A stretch of 64,000 nt of DNA, from contig NZ_JALXXB010000003.1 of the NCBI RefSeq assembly GCF_025144225.1, forward strand, positions 186,001-250,000. The letters are read 5' to 3'. The position numbers and the translations under genes were made by a program. How positions within the stretch are numbered: position 1 is the first letter of the stretch; the number at the start of each line of letters is the position of its first letter. The notes below the pieces were generated by a model that had not been told where the DNA came from, did not search any database, and worked only from the letters and a program-made list of their open reading frames with translations. The DNA is from Aestuariimicrobium sp. p3-SID1156 (GTDB taxonomy: Bacteria > Actinomycetota > Actinomycetes > Propionibacteriales > Propionibacteriaceae). This document shows positions 48,839 through 57,976 of the stretch, in pieces.

Positions 48839-49830
48839 GAGGCACCTCCATGGGCCGCGACCACCCGCTGGAGGTGGTCGATCACGGTCTCCCGAAGAGC
48901 CGGCGGGCTGACCACGAGGACATCCGCCCCATGGGTGGCGACCTCGGCCGCCAGGTCCGCTTCGCGATTGAAAGGCACCTCATAGGTCCGGTAGCCCTCC
49001 GGCAGCTCCGGTCCGTCCCCCACGACAACCATGGGACGCCCGCGGCGCCGCAGCATGGGCGCGTATTCCCCCCGAATCGCGAGGACTGCCTGCTGGGTTC
49101 CGGGCGCCGGCGCCAGGGAGGCGAGCAGTGCGGCTCGGTCGATCTCGGGCACCTCGTAGGACGCATCCGGGCCCTCCGCGCGCGGCTCGGAGGTGATCCG
49201 GGAGAGCTTGAAGGAGCGCCTCTCCTGCCGGTCACGGTCGAAGCCGATCAGGTACCAGGAACCTGACCGGGAACCGAGCATCCAGGGCTCGACGTGGCGT
49301 TCCGAAGTGGTGCCGGTGCTGGTTCGGTAGCTGAAACGGACGCGGCGGCGGCGTGCCGTCGCCTCCCACAGTGGCTGGAAGGCCTGCTCACGGGCCGAGA
49401 CCGAGGGCTGGAAGGCCAGGCTGGGCGCAGCGTCCAGCTCGACACCGGCCGCCGCGAGCTTGCGCAGCGCGTCCTGGGACTCCCGCGCCATGGCGTTCTC
49501 ACTCCACACCCGGCCGGCCAGGGTCAGCATGGCGCGTTCCTGGGGGGTGAAGTCGATCTCGGGCAGGGTGAAGCTGCGGTCGCGCAGGCGGTAGGCCTCT
49601 CCCCCGTCGGTCTCGCTGGTCTCCAGGTTCATGCCGAGTTCACGCAGGGTCTGCTTGTCCCGCTCGAACATGCGCTGGAGGGTGGGCCCGTCGCCGGTCT
49701 GGCGGTATTCACTGACCAGGTCGATGATCTGGCGGCGTGTGATGGGCTGCACCGCTGACATCAGCACGAAGACCAGCTCGAACAGTCGTAGGGAATTGGC
49801 CCTCGCCACCTGCGAACGTGCCGTCGCCAT
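48835..49830 (-). CDS. pafB: WYL-domain transcriptional regulator PafB
   Basis: The 331-residue partner of PafC, with an N-terminal helix-turn-helix (PITRRQIIDLVSEYRQ), TLQRMFERDKQTLRELGM, and a WYL domain (RRVRFSYRTSTGT, GSWYLIGFDRDRQERRSFKLSRI). The two genes are separate here, as in mycobacteria, whereas some actinobacteria carry a fusion. The ATG at 49830 has GGAGGAA 3 bp upstream. pafB is divergent from gluQ and is separated from pafA by gluQ and an FKBP gene. Confidence 0.92.
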   Translation of the reverse strand: MATARSQVARANSLRLFELVFVLMSAVQPITRRQIIDLVSEYRQTGDGPTLQRMFERDKQTLRELGMNLETSETDGGEAYRLRDRSFTLPEIDFTPQERAMLTLAGRVWSENAMARESQDALRKLAAAGVELDAAPSLAFQPSVSAREQAFQPLWEATARRRRVRFSYRTSTGTTSERHVEPWMLGSRSGSWYLIGFDRDRQERRSFKLSRITSEPRAEGPDASYEVPEIDRAALLASLAPAPGTQQAVLAIRGEYAPMLRRRGRPMVVVGDGPELPEGYRTYEVPFNREADLAAEVATHGADVLVVSPPALRETVIDHLQRVVAAHGGAS

Positions 49831-49943
49831 GCTTCCTCCGCCCGCCACCGAGTTTCCTGCCAGCTGGTCTCTGGTACCAGACTGGGCCTGGTGGGAGGCT
49901 ACCAGCGTCCCGACATGCCAGTTTCGCCGGTGAAGGAGTTTCG

Positions 49944-50861
49944 ATGACCGGTCGGTTCGCGCCCAGCCCGACCTCTGCCATGCACCTGGGCAACCTGCGC
50001 ACGGCCCTGCTGTCCTGGGTCTTCGCCCGGCGCGAGGGCGAGGGTTTCCTGGTGCGCATCGAGGACCTCGACCAGCAGCGGGTCACTGCGGCGCACGGTG
50101 TGGCCGACCAGCAGCTCACCGACCTCGCCGCGATCGGTCTCGAATGGGACGAGCCGGTGGTGAGGCAGTCCGACCGGCTCGGCCTCTACCGAGACGCGAT
50201 CACCAGTCTCGACACCTACGAGTGCTACTGCACTCGCCGCGAGGTCGCCGAGGCCTCCCAGGCGCCCCATGACGGCCATCGCCCCTACCCGGGCACCTGC
50301 GCGAACCTCTCCGATTCCGAACGTGCACAGCGTCGGACGCAGCGCCCCGCTGCCCTTCGGGTTCGCTCCGAGGGCGCCAGCTTTGCGATCCATGACCGGT
50401 ACGCCGGCGAGGTGACCGGCCTGGTGGACGACTTCGTGGTGGCGCGTGGGGACGGCACCCCGGCCTACAACCTGGCCGTCGTCGTCGACGACGGCCTCCA
50501 GGGCGTCAGCCAGGTGGTCCGCGGCGACGACCTGCTCAGCTCGGCCCCGCGACAGGCCTGGCTCGCCGATCGGCTCGGGTTCCCGGTGCCGGAGTACATG
50601 CACGTCGGGCTCGCGGTGAACGCCGAGGGCCAGCGGCTTGCCAAGCGCGACGGTGCGGTGAGCCTGGCCGACCTGGCCGAGCTCGGGCATTCAGCAGTTG
50701 AGGTCCGCGGGTGGTTGTTGGCCTCCCTCGACCTCGAGCCGGGGCTCACCAACGCAGAACTGCTGCAGCTCCCGCTCGAGGCGTGGGCTGCAGCAGCTCG
50801 CAGGTGGGTAGTGGATCCCGATCAGCTGGCGGGGCTGGTGAACAGGATGTCCACCACGTAG
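49944..50861 (+). CDS. gluQ: Glutamyl-Q tRNA(Asp) synthetase
   Basis: GluQ-RS charges the queuine base of tRNA(Asp) with glutamate. The 305-residue protein is a GltX catalytic core without the anticodon-binding domain. It has FAPSPTSAMHLGNLRTAL (HIGH-like), RIEDLD, the zinc ligands CYC and the Tyr/Cys of YPGTC, and LAKRDGA (KMSKS-like). It is therefore not the missing gltX. AAGGAG lies 6 bp before the ATG. Its last 40 bp overlap the end of the convergent FKBP gene. Confidence 0.93.
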   Translation: MTGRFAPSPTSAMHLGNLRTALLSWVFARREGEGFLVRIEDLDQQRVTAAHGVADQQLTDLAAIGLEWDEPVVRQSDRLGLYRDAITSLDTYECYCTRREVAEASQAPHDGHRPYPGTCANLSDSERAQRRTQRPAALRVRSEGASFAIHDRYAGEVTGLVDDFVVARGDGTPAYNLAVVVDDGLQGVSQVVRGDDLLSSAPRQAWLADRLGFPVPEYMHVGLAVNAEGQRLAKRDGAVSLADLAELGHSAVEVRGWLLASLDLEPGLTNAELLQLPLEAWAAAARRWVVDPDQLAGLVNRMSTT

Positions 50862-51904
50862 ACCAGGGTCTCGTCCGCGGCGATCGAGGGGGTGGCATTG
50901 CCCTTCGGGTAGGCGTCGGCCGGGGGCACCACGAGCAGGATGCGCGAACCGGCGGGCTGGTTGACCAGACCCTTCTGCCAGCCGGGGATCAGGCTGCTCA
51001 GGAGTCCGGACTCGGGACCGGTCTCGTAGTTGGAGGCCACGACCTTGCCGGTCTTCCAGCTGACGGCGGTGTAGTTGACCACGATGCCGTCGGTCTTCTT
51101 CACCGCGGGGCCGGTGCCCTTGATCAGCGGCTGGATGACCAGGGAGGTCGGCTTGGTGGCGCTGCCGATGGTGATGGTCGGCTCCTTGCCCTTGCCGTTG
51201 TCCTTGACGGTGGGCAGGCCGGCCTTCGGGGTCACTGGGGTACCGACCGGGCCGTCCAGCTGGGCGGAGACGATGTCGACCACGAAGATCAGCGAGTCGG
51301 TGCCCAGGATGCCGGCCTGTGGGTTGCCCTGGGCGTAGCCGTCCTTGGGCGACATCATGATCAGCACGCGGGAGCCGATCTGCTGACCCTGCAGACCGGT
51401 GCGGAAACCGGCGATGACCTGGTCGAGCGGGAAGGAGACCGGGGTGCCCTTGCCGCCCTTGAAGGAGGTGTCGAACTGCTTGCCGGTACGAGCGTTGAAG
51501 CCGGAGTAGTTGACCTGGACAGTCCCCTTGGTGACCTTGCCGCCCTTGCCGGGGCTGAGCACCTTGGTGGTGGTCTTGGCGATGGTCAGCGGCCACTTGG
51601 CGGTGACCTTCGGGGGCTGGCCATAGGCACCGGTCGCGGTGATGGCGTCCAGGTTGGTGATGGTGCTGGGTGCCGCCGCGGAGGCCGAGGCCGAGCTCGA
51701 TCCTGATGCCGACCCGCTCGGGAGGGCGCTGGCGGTGTTCTCGATGCTGGGGAGCTGGGTTCCCGAGGCGGTGGCCGTCGGGGTGTCCTCCGTGCCGGGC
51801 TTGTCGCCATTGCAGGCGCTCAGGGCCAGGCCGGCCACCACCAGGGAGGCAACGACACCGGTACGGAGGGTGTGGCTCTTCAGGTCACGAGAAATCTTGG
51901 GCAC
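50822..51904 (-). CDS. FKBP-type peptidyl-prolyl isomerase lipoprotein, two domains
   Basis: A 360-residue secreted lipoprotein that should catalyse proline isomerisation outside the membrane. A signal peptide ends in the lipobox LALSAC (Cys 31), followed by a Ser/Ala/Thr-rich linker. Two FKBP domains follow, at about residues 125-215 (VNYSGFNARTGKQFDTSF, VIAGFRTGLQG) and 250-357 (VNYTAVSWKTGKVVASN, PGWQKGLVNQPAGSR). The second is degenerate at several active-site positions. The GTG start has TAATCT 6 bp upstream. It lies next to pafA. Confidence 0.93.
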   Translation of the reverse strand: MPKISRDLKSHTLRTGVVASLVVAGLALSACNGDKPGTEDTPTATASGTQLPSIENTASALPSGSASGSSSASASAAAPSTITNLDAITATGAYGQPPKVTAKWPLTIAKTTTKVLSPGKGGKVTKGTVQVNYSGFNARTGKQFDTSFKGGKGTPVSFPLDQVIAGFRTGLQGQQIGSRVLIMMSPKDGYAQGNPQAGILGTDSLIFVVDIVSAQLDGPVGTPVTPKAGLPTVKDNGKGKEPTITIGSATKPTSLVIQPLIKGTGPAVKKTDGIVVNYTAVSWKTGKVVASNYETGPESGLLSSLIPGWQKGLVNQPAGSRILLVVPPADAYPKGNATPSIAADETLVYVVDILFTSPAS

Positions 51905-51910
51905 CGCTGC

Positions 51911-51916
51911 AGATTA
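51911..51916 (-). promoter_or_regulatory. -10 element, leaderless promoter of the FKBP gene
   Basis: TAATCT on the minus strand, then 6 bp, then the GTG at 51904. Confidence 0.5.
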
Positions 51917-51968
51917 CCCGACGCGGGTCCATGCGCCGAACCGGCTGTGGATGGCGGCGCCAGATCGT

Positions 51969-53426
51969 TCAGATGGGGCGGTCCTCGAGGATGAAGCTGT
52001 CCGAACGCCTCCGGCGTGGCTCGCCCTCCATCCGGGCCAGGAGTTCCTCCACCTCTGGATTCTCGTGTTCCAGGGGGTCGGGCATCACGACGGTCCCCTG
52101 CGGCAGGTCCCGGCAGGTGAAGGTCATCCAGTCGCAGGTGAAGTCACGCCCCTGGGCCCGCGCCGTCTGGACCAGCCGCCCGCGAAGCCAGGCCCGGGTC
52201 GTCGGCACGGGATGGGTCTTGGCACGGCGCACCTCGTCCTCGTCCGCGAGTCTGTCGCAATGCCCGGACACCTCCGCGTGCGCGAACAACCCGCGCGCCC
52301 GGGCATCGGTACCGCGGTGGATGTCGTGGTAGGCCAGGTCGAGCTCGGCCAACACCGCCGACTGGGAAGTGAGGTGGTGCCGGCGTGCGTACTCCAGCAT
52401 GATGCGTTCCTTGATCGCCCAGTCGACCAGCCGCTCGATCCTGGCATGCTGCCGATCAGCCACGGCGCCCAGCACCAGCTGCCACAGCGACAGGGCATGC
52501 ACCAGGTCCTTGTCATCGGCATAGGGCTCGACGACGGTCCGGATGCGGTCAAGGATGTCCAGGGGCGTGACGATCCGACCCGAGACCAGCTCCAGGCGTC
52601 CCCTGCCATCGCGATGGCGTGCGACCTCCCGAATCGCCGCCGACGGGTTGCCCAGCTCCAGGTCAGCGAAGTCGTGCCCGTCCTCGATCGCGCGCAACAC
52701 CAGTTCGGTGGCGCCGAGCCGCAGCAACAGGGTGTGCTGGGCGAGGTTGGAGTCCCCCACCATGACGTGGAGGCGACGGAACTTCGTGGGATCGGCGTGT
52801 GGTTCGTCGCGCGAGTTGATCAGCGGTCGCGATCGCGTCGTGGTGTTCGAGACCGGGTCCCACATGTGCGCAGCGCGCTGGGAGAGCCACAACTTGCCGC
52901 GTCCGTCCTCACCAGTCACCCACTTGCCGGCCCCGCAGAGCAACTGCCGGGCGACCAGGAAGGGGGTCAGCGCCGCGACCCAGTGCTTGAGCGGCAGCTC
53001 GCGGGTGACCTGGTAGTTCTCGTGGCTGCCATAGGAATTGCCGTGGCTGTCGGTGTTGTTCTTGTACAACTGGACGCGCGCCACCAGACCGTCCTCGCCC
53101 ATCAGTGCCGTGGCGCGGGTGGCGAGGTCGTCCATGATCCTGTCCCCGGCACGGTCGTGGACGATCAGGTCGTGGATGCGATCACATTCGGGCGTGGCGT
53201 ACTCGGGATGCGAACCGACATCCAGGTAAAGCCGGCCACCATTGCGAAGGTAGGCATTGGTGGACGCCTGCTTCATGGTGACCGGCCGGAACATCTGCTG
53301 GGCGGCCTCGTCGGCCCCGAGTGGACGCCAGACGTCCTCACTGATGCCGGGAGCGATGTCATGGCTGGTGAGCACCTGGATGCCCAGGCCGTACTCGGTT
53401 TCCAGCCCCTTGATCCGTTGCTTCAT
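51969..53426 (-). CDS. pafA: Pup-protein ligase PafA
   Basis: PafA attaches the small protein Pup to lysines of target proteins. The 485-residue protein has the glutamine-synthetase-like fold: GLETEYG at the N-terminus with the metal-binding Glu residues, LRNGGRLYLDVGSHPEYATPECD near residues 61-83, LYKNNTDSHGNSYGSHENY, and RFRRLHVMVGDSN-like KFRRLHVMVGDSN. PafA rather than Dop is chosen because the Dop-specific insertion after the N-terminus is absent. An alternative GTG start at 53435 has TAGGGT 7 bp upstream and would add three residues. No pup, dop, proteasome or ARC/Mpa gene is in this window. Confidence 0.92.
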   Translation of the reverse strand: MKQRIKGLETEYGLGIQVLTSHDIAPGISEDVWRPLGADEAAQQMFRPVTMKQASTNAYLRNGGRLYLDVGSHPEYATPECDRIHDLIVHDRAGDRIMDDLATRATALMGEDGLVARVQLYKNNTDSHGNSYGSHENYQVTRELPLKHWVAALTPFLVARQLLCGAGKWVTGEDGRGKLWLSQRAAHMWDPVSNTTTRSRPLINSRDEPHADPTKFRRLHVMVGDSNLAQHTLLLRLGATELVLRAIEDGHDFADLELGNPSAAIREVARHRDGRGRLELVSGRIVTPLDILDRIRTVVEPYADDKDLVHALSLWQLVLGAVADRQHARIERLVDWAIKERIMLEYARRHHLTSQSAVLAELDLAYHDIHRGTDARARGLFAHAEVSGHCDRLADEDEVRRAKTHPVPTTRAWLRGRLVQTARAQGRDFTCDWMTFTCRDLPQGTVVMPDPLEHENPEVEELLARMEGEPRRRRSDSFILEDRPI

Positions 53427-53468
53427 GACCGACACACGGCCCACCCTAGCTCTTGGGGCTGGAGGCCC

Positions 53469-54245
53469 TCACATGCCCACCAGGTCCATCAGCTCGCCGA
53501 TCTCCTCACGCGTGAGGTGGCGCGACTCCCCCACGCGCAGGTTTCCCAGCCGCACCGGGCCGATGGAGATGCGGGAGAGGCGACGGACCGGGTGGCCCAC
53601 GGCGTCCATCATGCGGCGGACGATGCGGTTGCGGCCCTCGTGCAGGGTGATGCGGATCAGCGACTTGGTCTCGGTGGCGTCGATGAGCTTGACCCGGTCG
53701 GGCTTGACCGGGCCGTCCTCGAGCCGCAGGCCCTTCTCGATGCGCTCGACCACCTTCATGTCGAGCTTGCCCTCGACCTCGGCCAGGTAGGTCTTGGAGA
53801 CCTCGTAGCTGGGGTGGGCCAGTCGGTGGGCGAACTCACCGTCATTGGTGAGCAGGATCAGGCCCTCGGTGTCGGTGTCCAGGCGGCCGACGTGGAAGAG
53901 GCGCTCCTTCTGCCGATCCATGTAGTCCTTGAGGGTGAGGCGGCCCTCGGGGTCCTCCAGGGTGGACACGACCCCGCGCGGCTTGTTCAGGACGAAGTAG
54001 AGGTGGTGGCGGGCCGGTGGGATGCGGGAGCCGTCGACGCGGATGACATCGCGGGCCGGGTCCACGCGCACGCCCTGTTCCATGATCACCTGGCCGTTGA
54101 CCTCGACTCGGCCCTCCTCAATCATCACCTCGCAGGCGCGCCGTGAGGCCACACCGGCCTGGGCCAGCGCCTTCTGCAGGCGGATGCCCTCGTTCTGCTC
54201 CTGGGGCTGGTTCGTGCCAGAGGGCTCGCGGTCGTGCTCACTCAT
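53469..54245 (-). CDS. rluB: Pseudouridine synthase (RluB type)
   Basis: A 258-residue pseudouridine synthase, probably modifying 23S rRNA. An N-terminal S4 domain (IRLQKALAQAGVASRRACEVMI) is followed by the RsuA/RluB catalytic core with the Asp in VGRLDTDTEGLILLTNDG near residue 110 and HEGRNRIVRRMMDAVGHPV. The start overlaps the scpB end by 8 bp. Position after scpAB is conserved in Gram-positive bacteria. Confidence 0.92.
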   Translation of the reverse strand: MSEHDREPSGTNQPQEQNEGIRLQKALAQAGVASRRACEVMIEEGRVEVNGQVIMEQGVRVDPARDVIRVDGSRIPPARHHLYFVLNKPRGVVSTLEDPEGRLTLKDYMDRQKERLFHVGRLDTDTEGLILLTNDGEFAHRLAHPSYEVSKTYLAEVEGKLDMKVVERIEKGLRLEDGPVKPDRVKLIDATETKSLIRITLHEGRNRIVRRMMDAVGHPVRRLSRISIGPVRLGNLRVGESRHLTREEIGELMDLVGM

Positions 54246-54873
54246 CGGTCTCGTCCTCACTCGTCGTCGGTCCGGTCGGCCCTGCCTGCGGCCCTGCAGC
54301 CGGATCGACCTCCACAATACGGGCCAGTTCGGATTCCAGGTCCGTCGCATCGGGCAGGTGCGGGGCCAGCGGCGGCAGCTCGTCCACCGATTCCATGCCC
54401 ATCCGCTCCAGGAAATGGTCGGTGGTGCGGAACAGGGCCGGTCCGTGGTGATCGGGCTCCTGCTCGGCCTCTTCGACCAGCCCGCGGGAGAGCAGCGTGC
54501 GCACGACCCCGTCCACGTTGACCCCGCGTACGGCCGATACCCGGGAGCGCGAGATCGGCTGCAGGTAGGCGATCACGGCCAGGGTTTCCAGCGCGGGCTG
54601 GGAGAGCTTGGACTGCTGCCCCTCCAGCACCCAGCGCGAGATCAGCTCACCATGTTCGGGCCTGGTCCACAGCCGCCAGCCGCCACCCACATTCCGCAAC
54701 TCGAAACCGCGCCCGGACTCGTCGTAGAAATCCTTGAGGTCCAGGCAGGCCTCGGTCACCTGTTCAAGGGGGACGCCGAGGGCTTCGGCGAGGGTCATGG
54801 CATCCACGGGTTCGGTGGCCATCAACAACAGGGCTTCCAGCGCGGGTGCGATCTCTGCGGGGCTGGTATTCAT
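54238..54873 (-). CDS. scpB: Segregation and condensation protein ScpB
   Basis: ScpB is the tandem winged-helix (kleisin-associated) subunit of the SMC condensin complex. The 211-residue protein has LEALLLMATEPVDAMTLAEAL near the N-terminus, the characteristic LETLAVIAYLQPISRSRV near residue 92, and GVNVDGVVRTLLSRGLVEE. A Pro/Glu-rich tail ends the protein. The ATG overlaps the scpA stop codon (ATGA). smc itself is not in the window. Confidence 0.95.
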   Translation of the reverse strand: MNTSPAEIAPALEALLLMATEPVDAMTLAEALGVPLEQVTEACLDLKDFYDESGRGFELRNVGGGWRLWTRPEHGELISRWVLEGQQSKLSQPALETLAVIAYLQPISRSRVSAVRGVNVDGVVRTLLSRGLVEEAEQEPDHHGPALFRTTDHFLERMGMESVDELPPLAPHLPDATDLESELARIVEVDPAAGPQAGPTGPTTSEDETDE

Positions 54874-55691
54874 GGGGCCTCCTCACCGGCCGGCTGGTCG
54901 AATTCGTCGGAGATCTCGTGGTCCGTGTCCTGGTCCCCGGTCCAGCGGATGGTCAGCTCACCCAGCGGCGAGAGTTGCTCGAAACTCACTGCAGCGTCCC
55001 GGAACAATTCGAGCAGGGACAGGAAACGTGCCACCGTGGTGAGCCGGTCCGCGTCCGCACACAGGTCGCGGAAACTCATCGTGCCGTGTTGCTGGAGCCG
55101 GGCCACCACGATGCGGGCCTGTTCCTGCACATTGACCTTCGCACCGTGGAGGTGGGCCAGACCCACCTCGGCCACCTGCTCGGGCTGCAGCAGTTTCGCG
55201 AGCAGCTTCGCAAGCCGGTCGGCGGGCGGCAACGTGACCGGCGGCACCAGGGCCGCGAACTGGGCCTCAAGACCACCGGGCCGGGCAAAGCGTGAGGCCT
55301 CCTCCCCCAGTCGGGCGGCGAAGATGGTGGAGACCTCCTTGAAGGCGCGGTACTGCAGCAGCCGGGCGAAGAGCAGATCGCGGGCCTCCAGCAGGGCCAG
55401 GTCCTCCAGGTCCTCCACCTCTCCGGAGGGAAGCAGCCGGGCGGTTTTCAAGTCCAGCAGGGTCGCTGCCACCAGCAGGAAGGAGGAGGTCTGGTCCAGG
55501 TCCCAGGCCTTCGAGCCGACCTTGATCCAGGAGATGAACTCGTCAGTGACCCGACTGAGGGCTACCTCGGTGACGTCGAGCTTGTGCTTGCTGATCAGCT
55601 GCAGGAGCAGGTCGAAGGGGCCCTCGAAGTTGTCCAGCTTGAGCACGAAGCCGCTCGGGGCGTCCTCGCTGCCCTCCAGGCGTGTGGTCAC
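54870..55691 (-). CDS. scpA: Segregation and condensation protein ScpA
   Basis: ScpA is the kleisin that bridges the SMC heads. The 273-residue protein starts with the family pattern FVLKLDNFEGPFDLLLQLI, then SKHKLDVTEVALSRVTDEFI, FLLVAATLLDLKTARLLP, and a C-terminal winged helix (FLSLLELFRDAAVSFEQ). The GTG start overlaps the stop codon of the upstream small gene (GTGA), and the end overlaps scpB. Confidence 0.95.
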   Translation of the reverse strand: MTTRLEGSEDAPSGFVLKLDNFEGPFDLLLQLISKHKLDVTEVALSRVTDEFISWIKVGSKAWDLDQTSSFLLVAATLLDLKTARLLPSGEVEDLEDLALLEARDLLFARLLQYRAFKEVSTIFAARLGEEASRFARPGGLEAQFAALVPPVTLPPADRLAKLLAKLLQPEQVAEVGLAHLHGAKVNVQEQARIVVARLQQHGTMSFRDLCADADRLTTVARFLSLLELFRDAAVSFEQLSPLGELTIRWTGDQDTDHEISDEFDQPAGEEAP

Positions 55692-56026
55692 CGGGTCTCT
55701 CGCAGGCGGGTGACCAGGTCGGAGTCCTCACCGCGCTCGGCGAGGTCGGCGAGGGCCCGGGCCACGGCGGCACGGACGATGCGTCCCCGGTCGACCGCAA
55801 GACGGTGCTCGGCGCGCAATTGCAGCCGGGCCTGTTCCAGGGCCACCAGCTCAGCCGAGGAACAGTAGACGGTGATCTTCTCCTCGTGCCGGACGCGTCC
55901 GGTCGGCTCCGCCTCGGTCTTCCGCTCGGCACCGCCGTCGTCGATCCGGGCCCTGCTGGGGGTCGTTTGGGGCTCGGTGCGTCGGAAGAGTTCGGAGGCC
56001 CCGGGCAGGTTCACCCGGCGTGGCAT
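55688..56026 (-). CDS. Conserved actinobacterial small protein between parA and scpA
   Basis: A 112-residue protein starting MPRRVNLPGASELFRRT, a pattern I know from actinobacterial hypothetical proteins at this exact locus. The basic, disordered N-terminal half is followed by a compact helical region (KITVYCSSAELVALEQARLQ, then DRGRIVRAAVARALADL) that resembles a ribbon-helix-helix DNA-binding fold. It overlaps parA by 16 bp and scpA by 4 bp. A role as the DNA-binding partner of the adjacent ParA is a reasonable inference, not shown. Confidence 0.85.
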   Translation of the reverse strand: MPRRVNLPGASELFRRTEPQTTPSRARIDDGGAERKTEAEPTGRVRHEEKITVYCSSAELVALEQARLQLRAEHRLAVDRGRIVRAAVARALADLAERGEDSDLVTRLRETR

Positions 56027-57015
56027 CGGGCGAGCACCTCCCGGGCGAGCATGCGATAGGCCTCGGCTCCGGCGGAGTTGCTGGCATAGCTGGTGATCGG
56101 CTCCCCGGCGACCGTGGTCTCGGGGAACTTGATGGTACGCCGGATGACGGTGTGGAAGACCTTGTCACCAAAGGCATCGACCACGCGCTCGAGCACCTCG
56201 CGGGAATGCAGGGTGCGGGCGTCATACATGGTGCCGACGATGCCCAGCAGGTCCAGGTCGGGGTTCAGTCGGTCGGACACCTTGTCGATGGTGTCAGTCA
56301 ACAGCGCCACCCCGCGCAGGGCGAAGAATTCGCACTCCAGCGGGATGATGACCTTGTCCGAGGCGGTCAGTGCATTGACCGTGAGCAGGCCGAGCGAGGG
56401 GGCGCAGTCGATCAGGATGAAGTCGTACTGGTCCTCCACCTTGTCCAGGACGCGCAGGAGGGTCTGCTCGCGGGCGACCTCGCTGACCAGCTGGACCTCG
56501 GCGGCCGACAGGTCGATGTTGGCCGGGAGCAGGTCCATCCCCTCAATGACGGTCTCCTGGATGACCTCCTCGGGGGTGTGGCGACGGCTGAGCAGCAGGT
56601 CGTAGATCGAGCGCTCAAGGGTGTGGGGGTTGACGCCCAGGCCCACCGACAGCGAGCCCTGGGGGTCGAAGTCGACCAGCAGCACCTTGCGACCGAGCTC
56701 CACCAGGGACGCCCCCAGGTTGATCGTCGTGGTGGTCTTGCCCACGCCGCCCTTCTGGTTGGTCATGGCGATCGTGATGGCCTTCTTCGGCCCCTCGCCG
56801 ACGGGCGGGACCTCGGGAAGCACGGGCCAGGGACGTCCGGTGGGGCCGACGTCGGAGGTCTCGGGGTCGACGCGCGTCACCGGCAACCGCAGCTCGGGGG
56901 TCTCGGACGCCTCCACGTCGAAGAGCGCGTCGACGCCCTCGCCCTGCCCCGCGGTGTGCAGTTCGTTCTCGTCCAGCCCGTACTCGTCGGCCACGTGAAT
57001 CCCTTCCGAAGTCAT
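56011..57015 (-). CDS. parA: ParA family ATPase
   Basis: A 334-residue Walker-type partition ATPase. After a 75-residue acidic N-terminal extension come the deviant Walker A MTNQKGGVGKTTTTINL near residues 83-99, VDFDPQGSLSVGLG, and ILIDCAPSLGLLT. This is the second actinobacterial ParA-like protein, encoded beside scpAB rather than with parB near oriC, so it probably is not the main chromosomal ParA. The ATG at 57015 has GGGGAGA 1 bp upstream. A start at the GTG 7 codons in is possible. Confidence 0.93.
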   Translation of the reverse strand: MTSEGIHVADEYGLDENELHTAGQGEGVDALFDVEASETPELRLPVTRVDPETSDVGPTGRPWPVLPEVPPVGEGPKKAITIAMTNQKGGVGKTTTTINLGASLVELGRKVLLVDFDPQGSLSVGLGVNPHTLERSIYDLLLSRRHTPEEVIQETVIEGMDLLPANIDLSAAEVQLVSEVAREQTLLRVLDKVEDQYDFILIDCAPSLGLLTVNALTASDKVIIPLECEFFALRGVALLTDTIDKVSDRLNPDLDLLGIVGTMYDARTLHSREVLERVVDAFGDKVFHTVIRRTIKFPETTVAGEPITSYASNSAGAEAYRMLAREVLARCHAG

Positions 57016-57027
57016 TCTCCCCGAAGT

Positions 57028-57976
57028 CTAGCTGCGGGCGCGGGGGTGGGAGCTGCGGTAGACCTCGCGCAGGTGCTCCACGGTCACCATCGTGTAGATC
57101 TGGGTCGTGGTCACCGAGGAATGGCCGAGCAGCTCCTGCACCACGCGAATATCGGCCCCACCGTCAAGCAAGTGGGTGGCGAAGGAGTGCCGCAGGCTGT
57201 GCGGGGAGACCTCGACCCCCAGTCGGGCCTTCTCGGCGGCGGTCTGGACGATCGCCCAGGCGCTCTGCCTGCTCAACCGGTTACCCCGCGTGTTGAGCAG
57301 CAGCGCGGGGCCCGGCTGCCGTGCCCGCGTGGCCCACCCGGGACGCCCGCGGACCAACCACTGGTCGACCGCTGCCCGGGCGAAGGAGCCCAGCGGGACC
57401 ACGCGTTCCTTGTTGCCCTTGCCGAGCAGTCGAATGGCGGCATCCTCGTCGTCGAGGGCCCTGCTGACGTCGTCGACGTCCAGGCCGCAGACTTCGCTGA
57501 TGCGGGCACCGGTCCCGTAGAGCAGTTCCAGCAGCACGGCATCGCGAAGACCGTCGACCGTCGTGGTGTCGGGCGTGGCCAGCAGGGCTGCCACTTGGTC
57601 CTGGGAGAGCGCCTTGGGCAGCCGCTTGCCCACGGCTGGCGGGGTCACCTCGACGGCGGGGTCGGCGGCGGTGATGCCCTCCCCCGCCACGAACTTGTGG
57701 AAGCCGCGCACCGCGACCACCGCTCGACCGACCGAGGATCGCGCCATCGGTGTGCCGGTCCCCGCGCCGGCGCTGAGCCATTGGCTGAACTCGTCCACGT
57801 CGGAGGGCGCCACTTCCCGCAGCGCGATGACCCCACGTTCAGTGAGGTGGCGCAGGTAGCGCTCCAGGTCGCGGCGGTAGGACTCCAGGGTGTTGGCCGA
57901 GAGCCCTCGTTCCACCGTCAGGTGGTCCAGGTAGTCCTGGAGGACCGTCGCCAGCTCACGCGGGACGGGCGTGGGC

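Noticed and set aside
49944..50861. This synthetase gene as gltX
   Set aside because: Only 305 residues, lacks the anticodon-binding domain and has GluQ-type zinc ligands, so it is the tRNA(Asp)-modifying GluQ.
51969..53426. Dop (Pup deamidase) instead of PafA
   Set aside because: The N-terminus GLETEYG and lack of the Dop loop insertion fit PafA; placement beside pafBC agrees.
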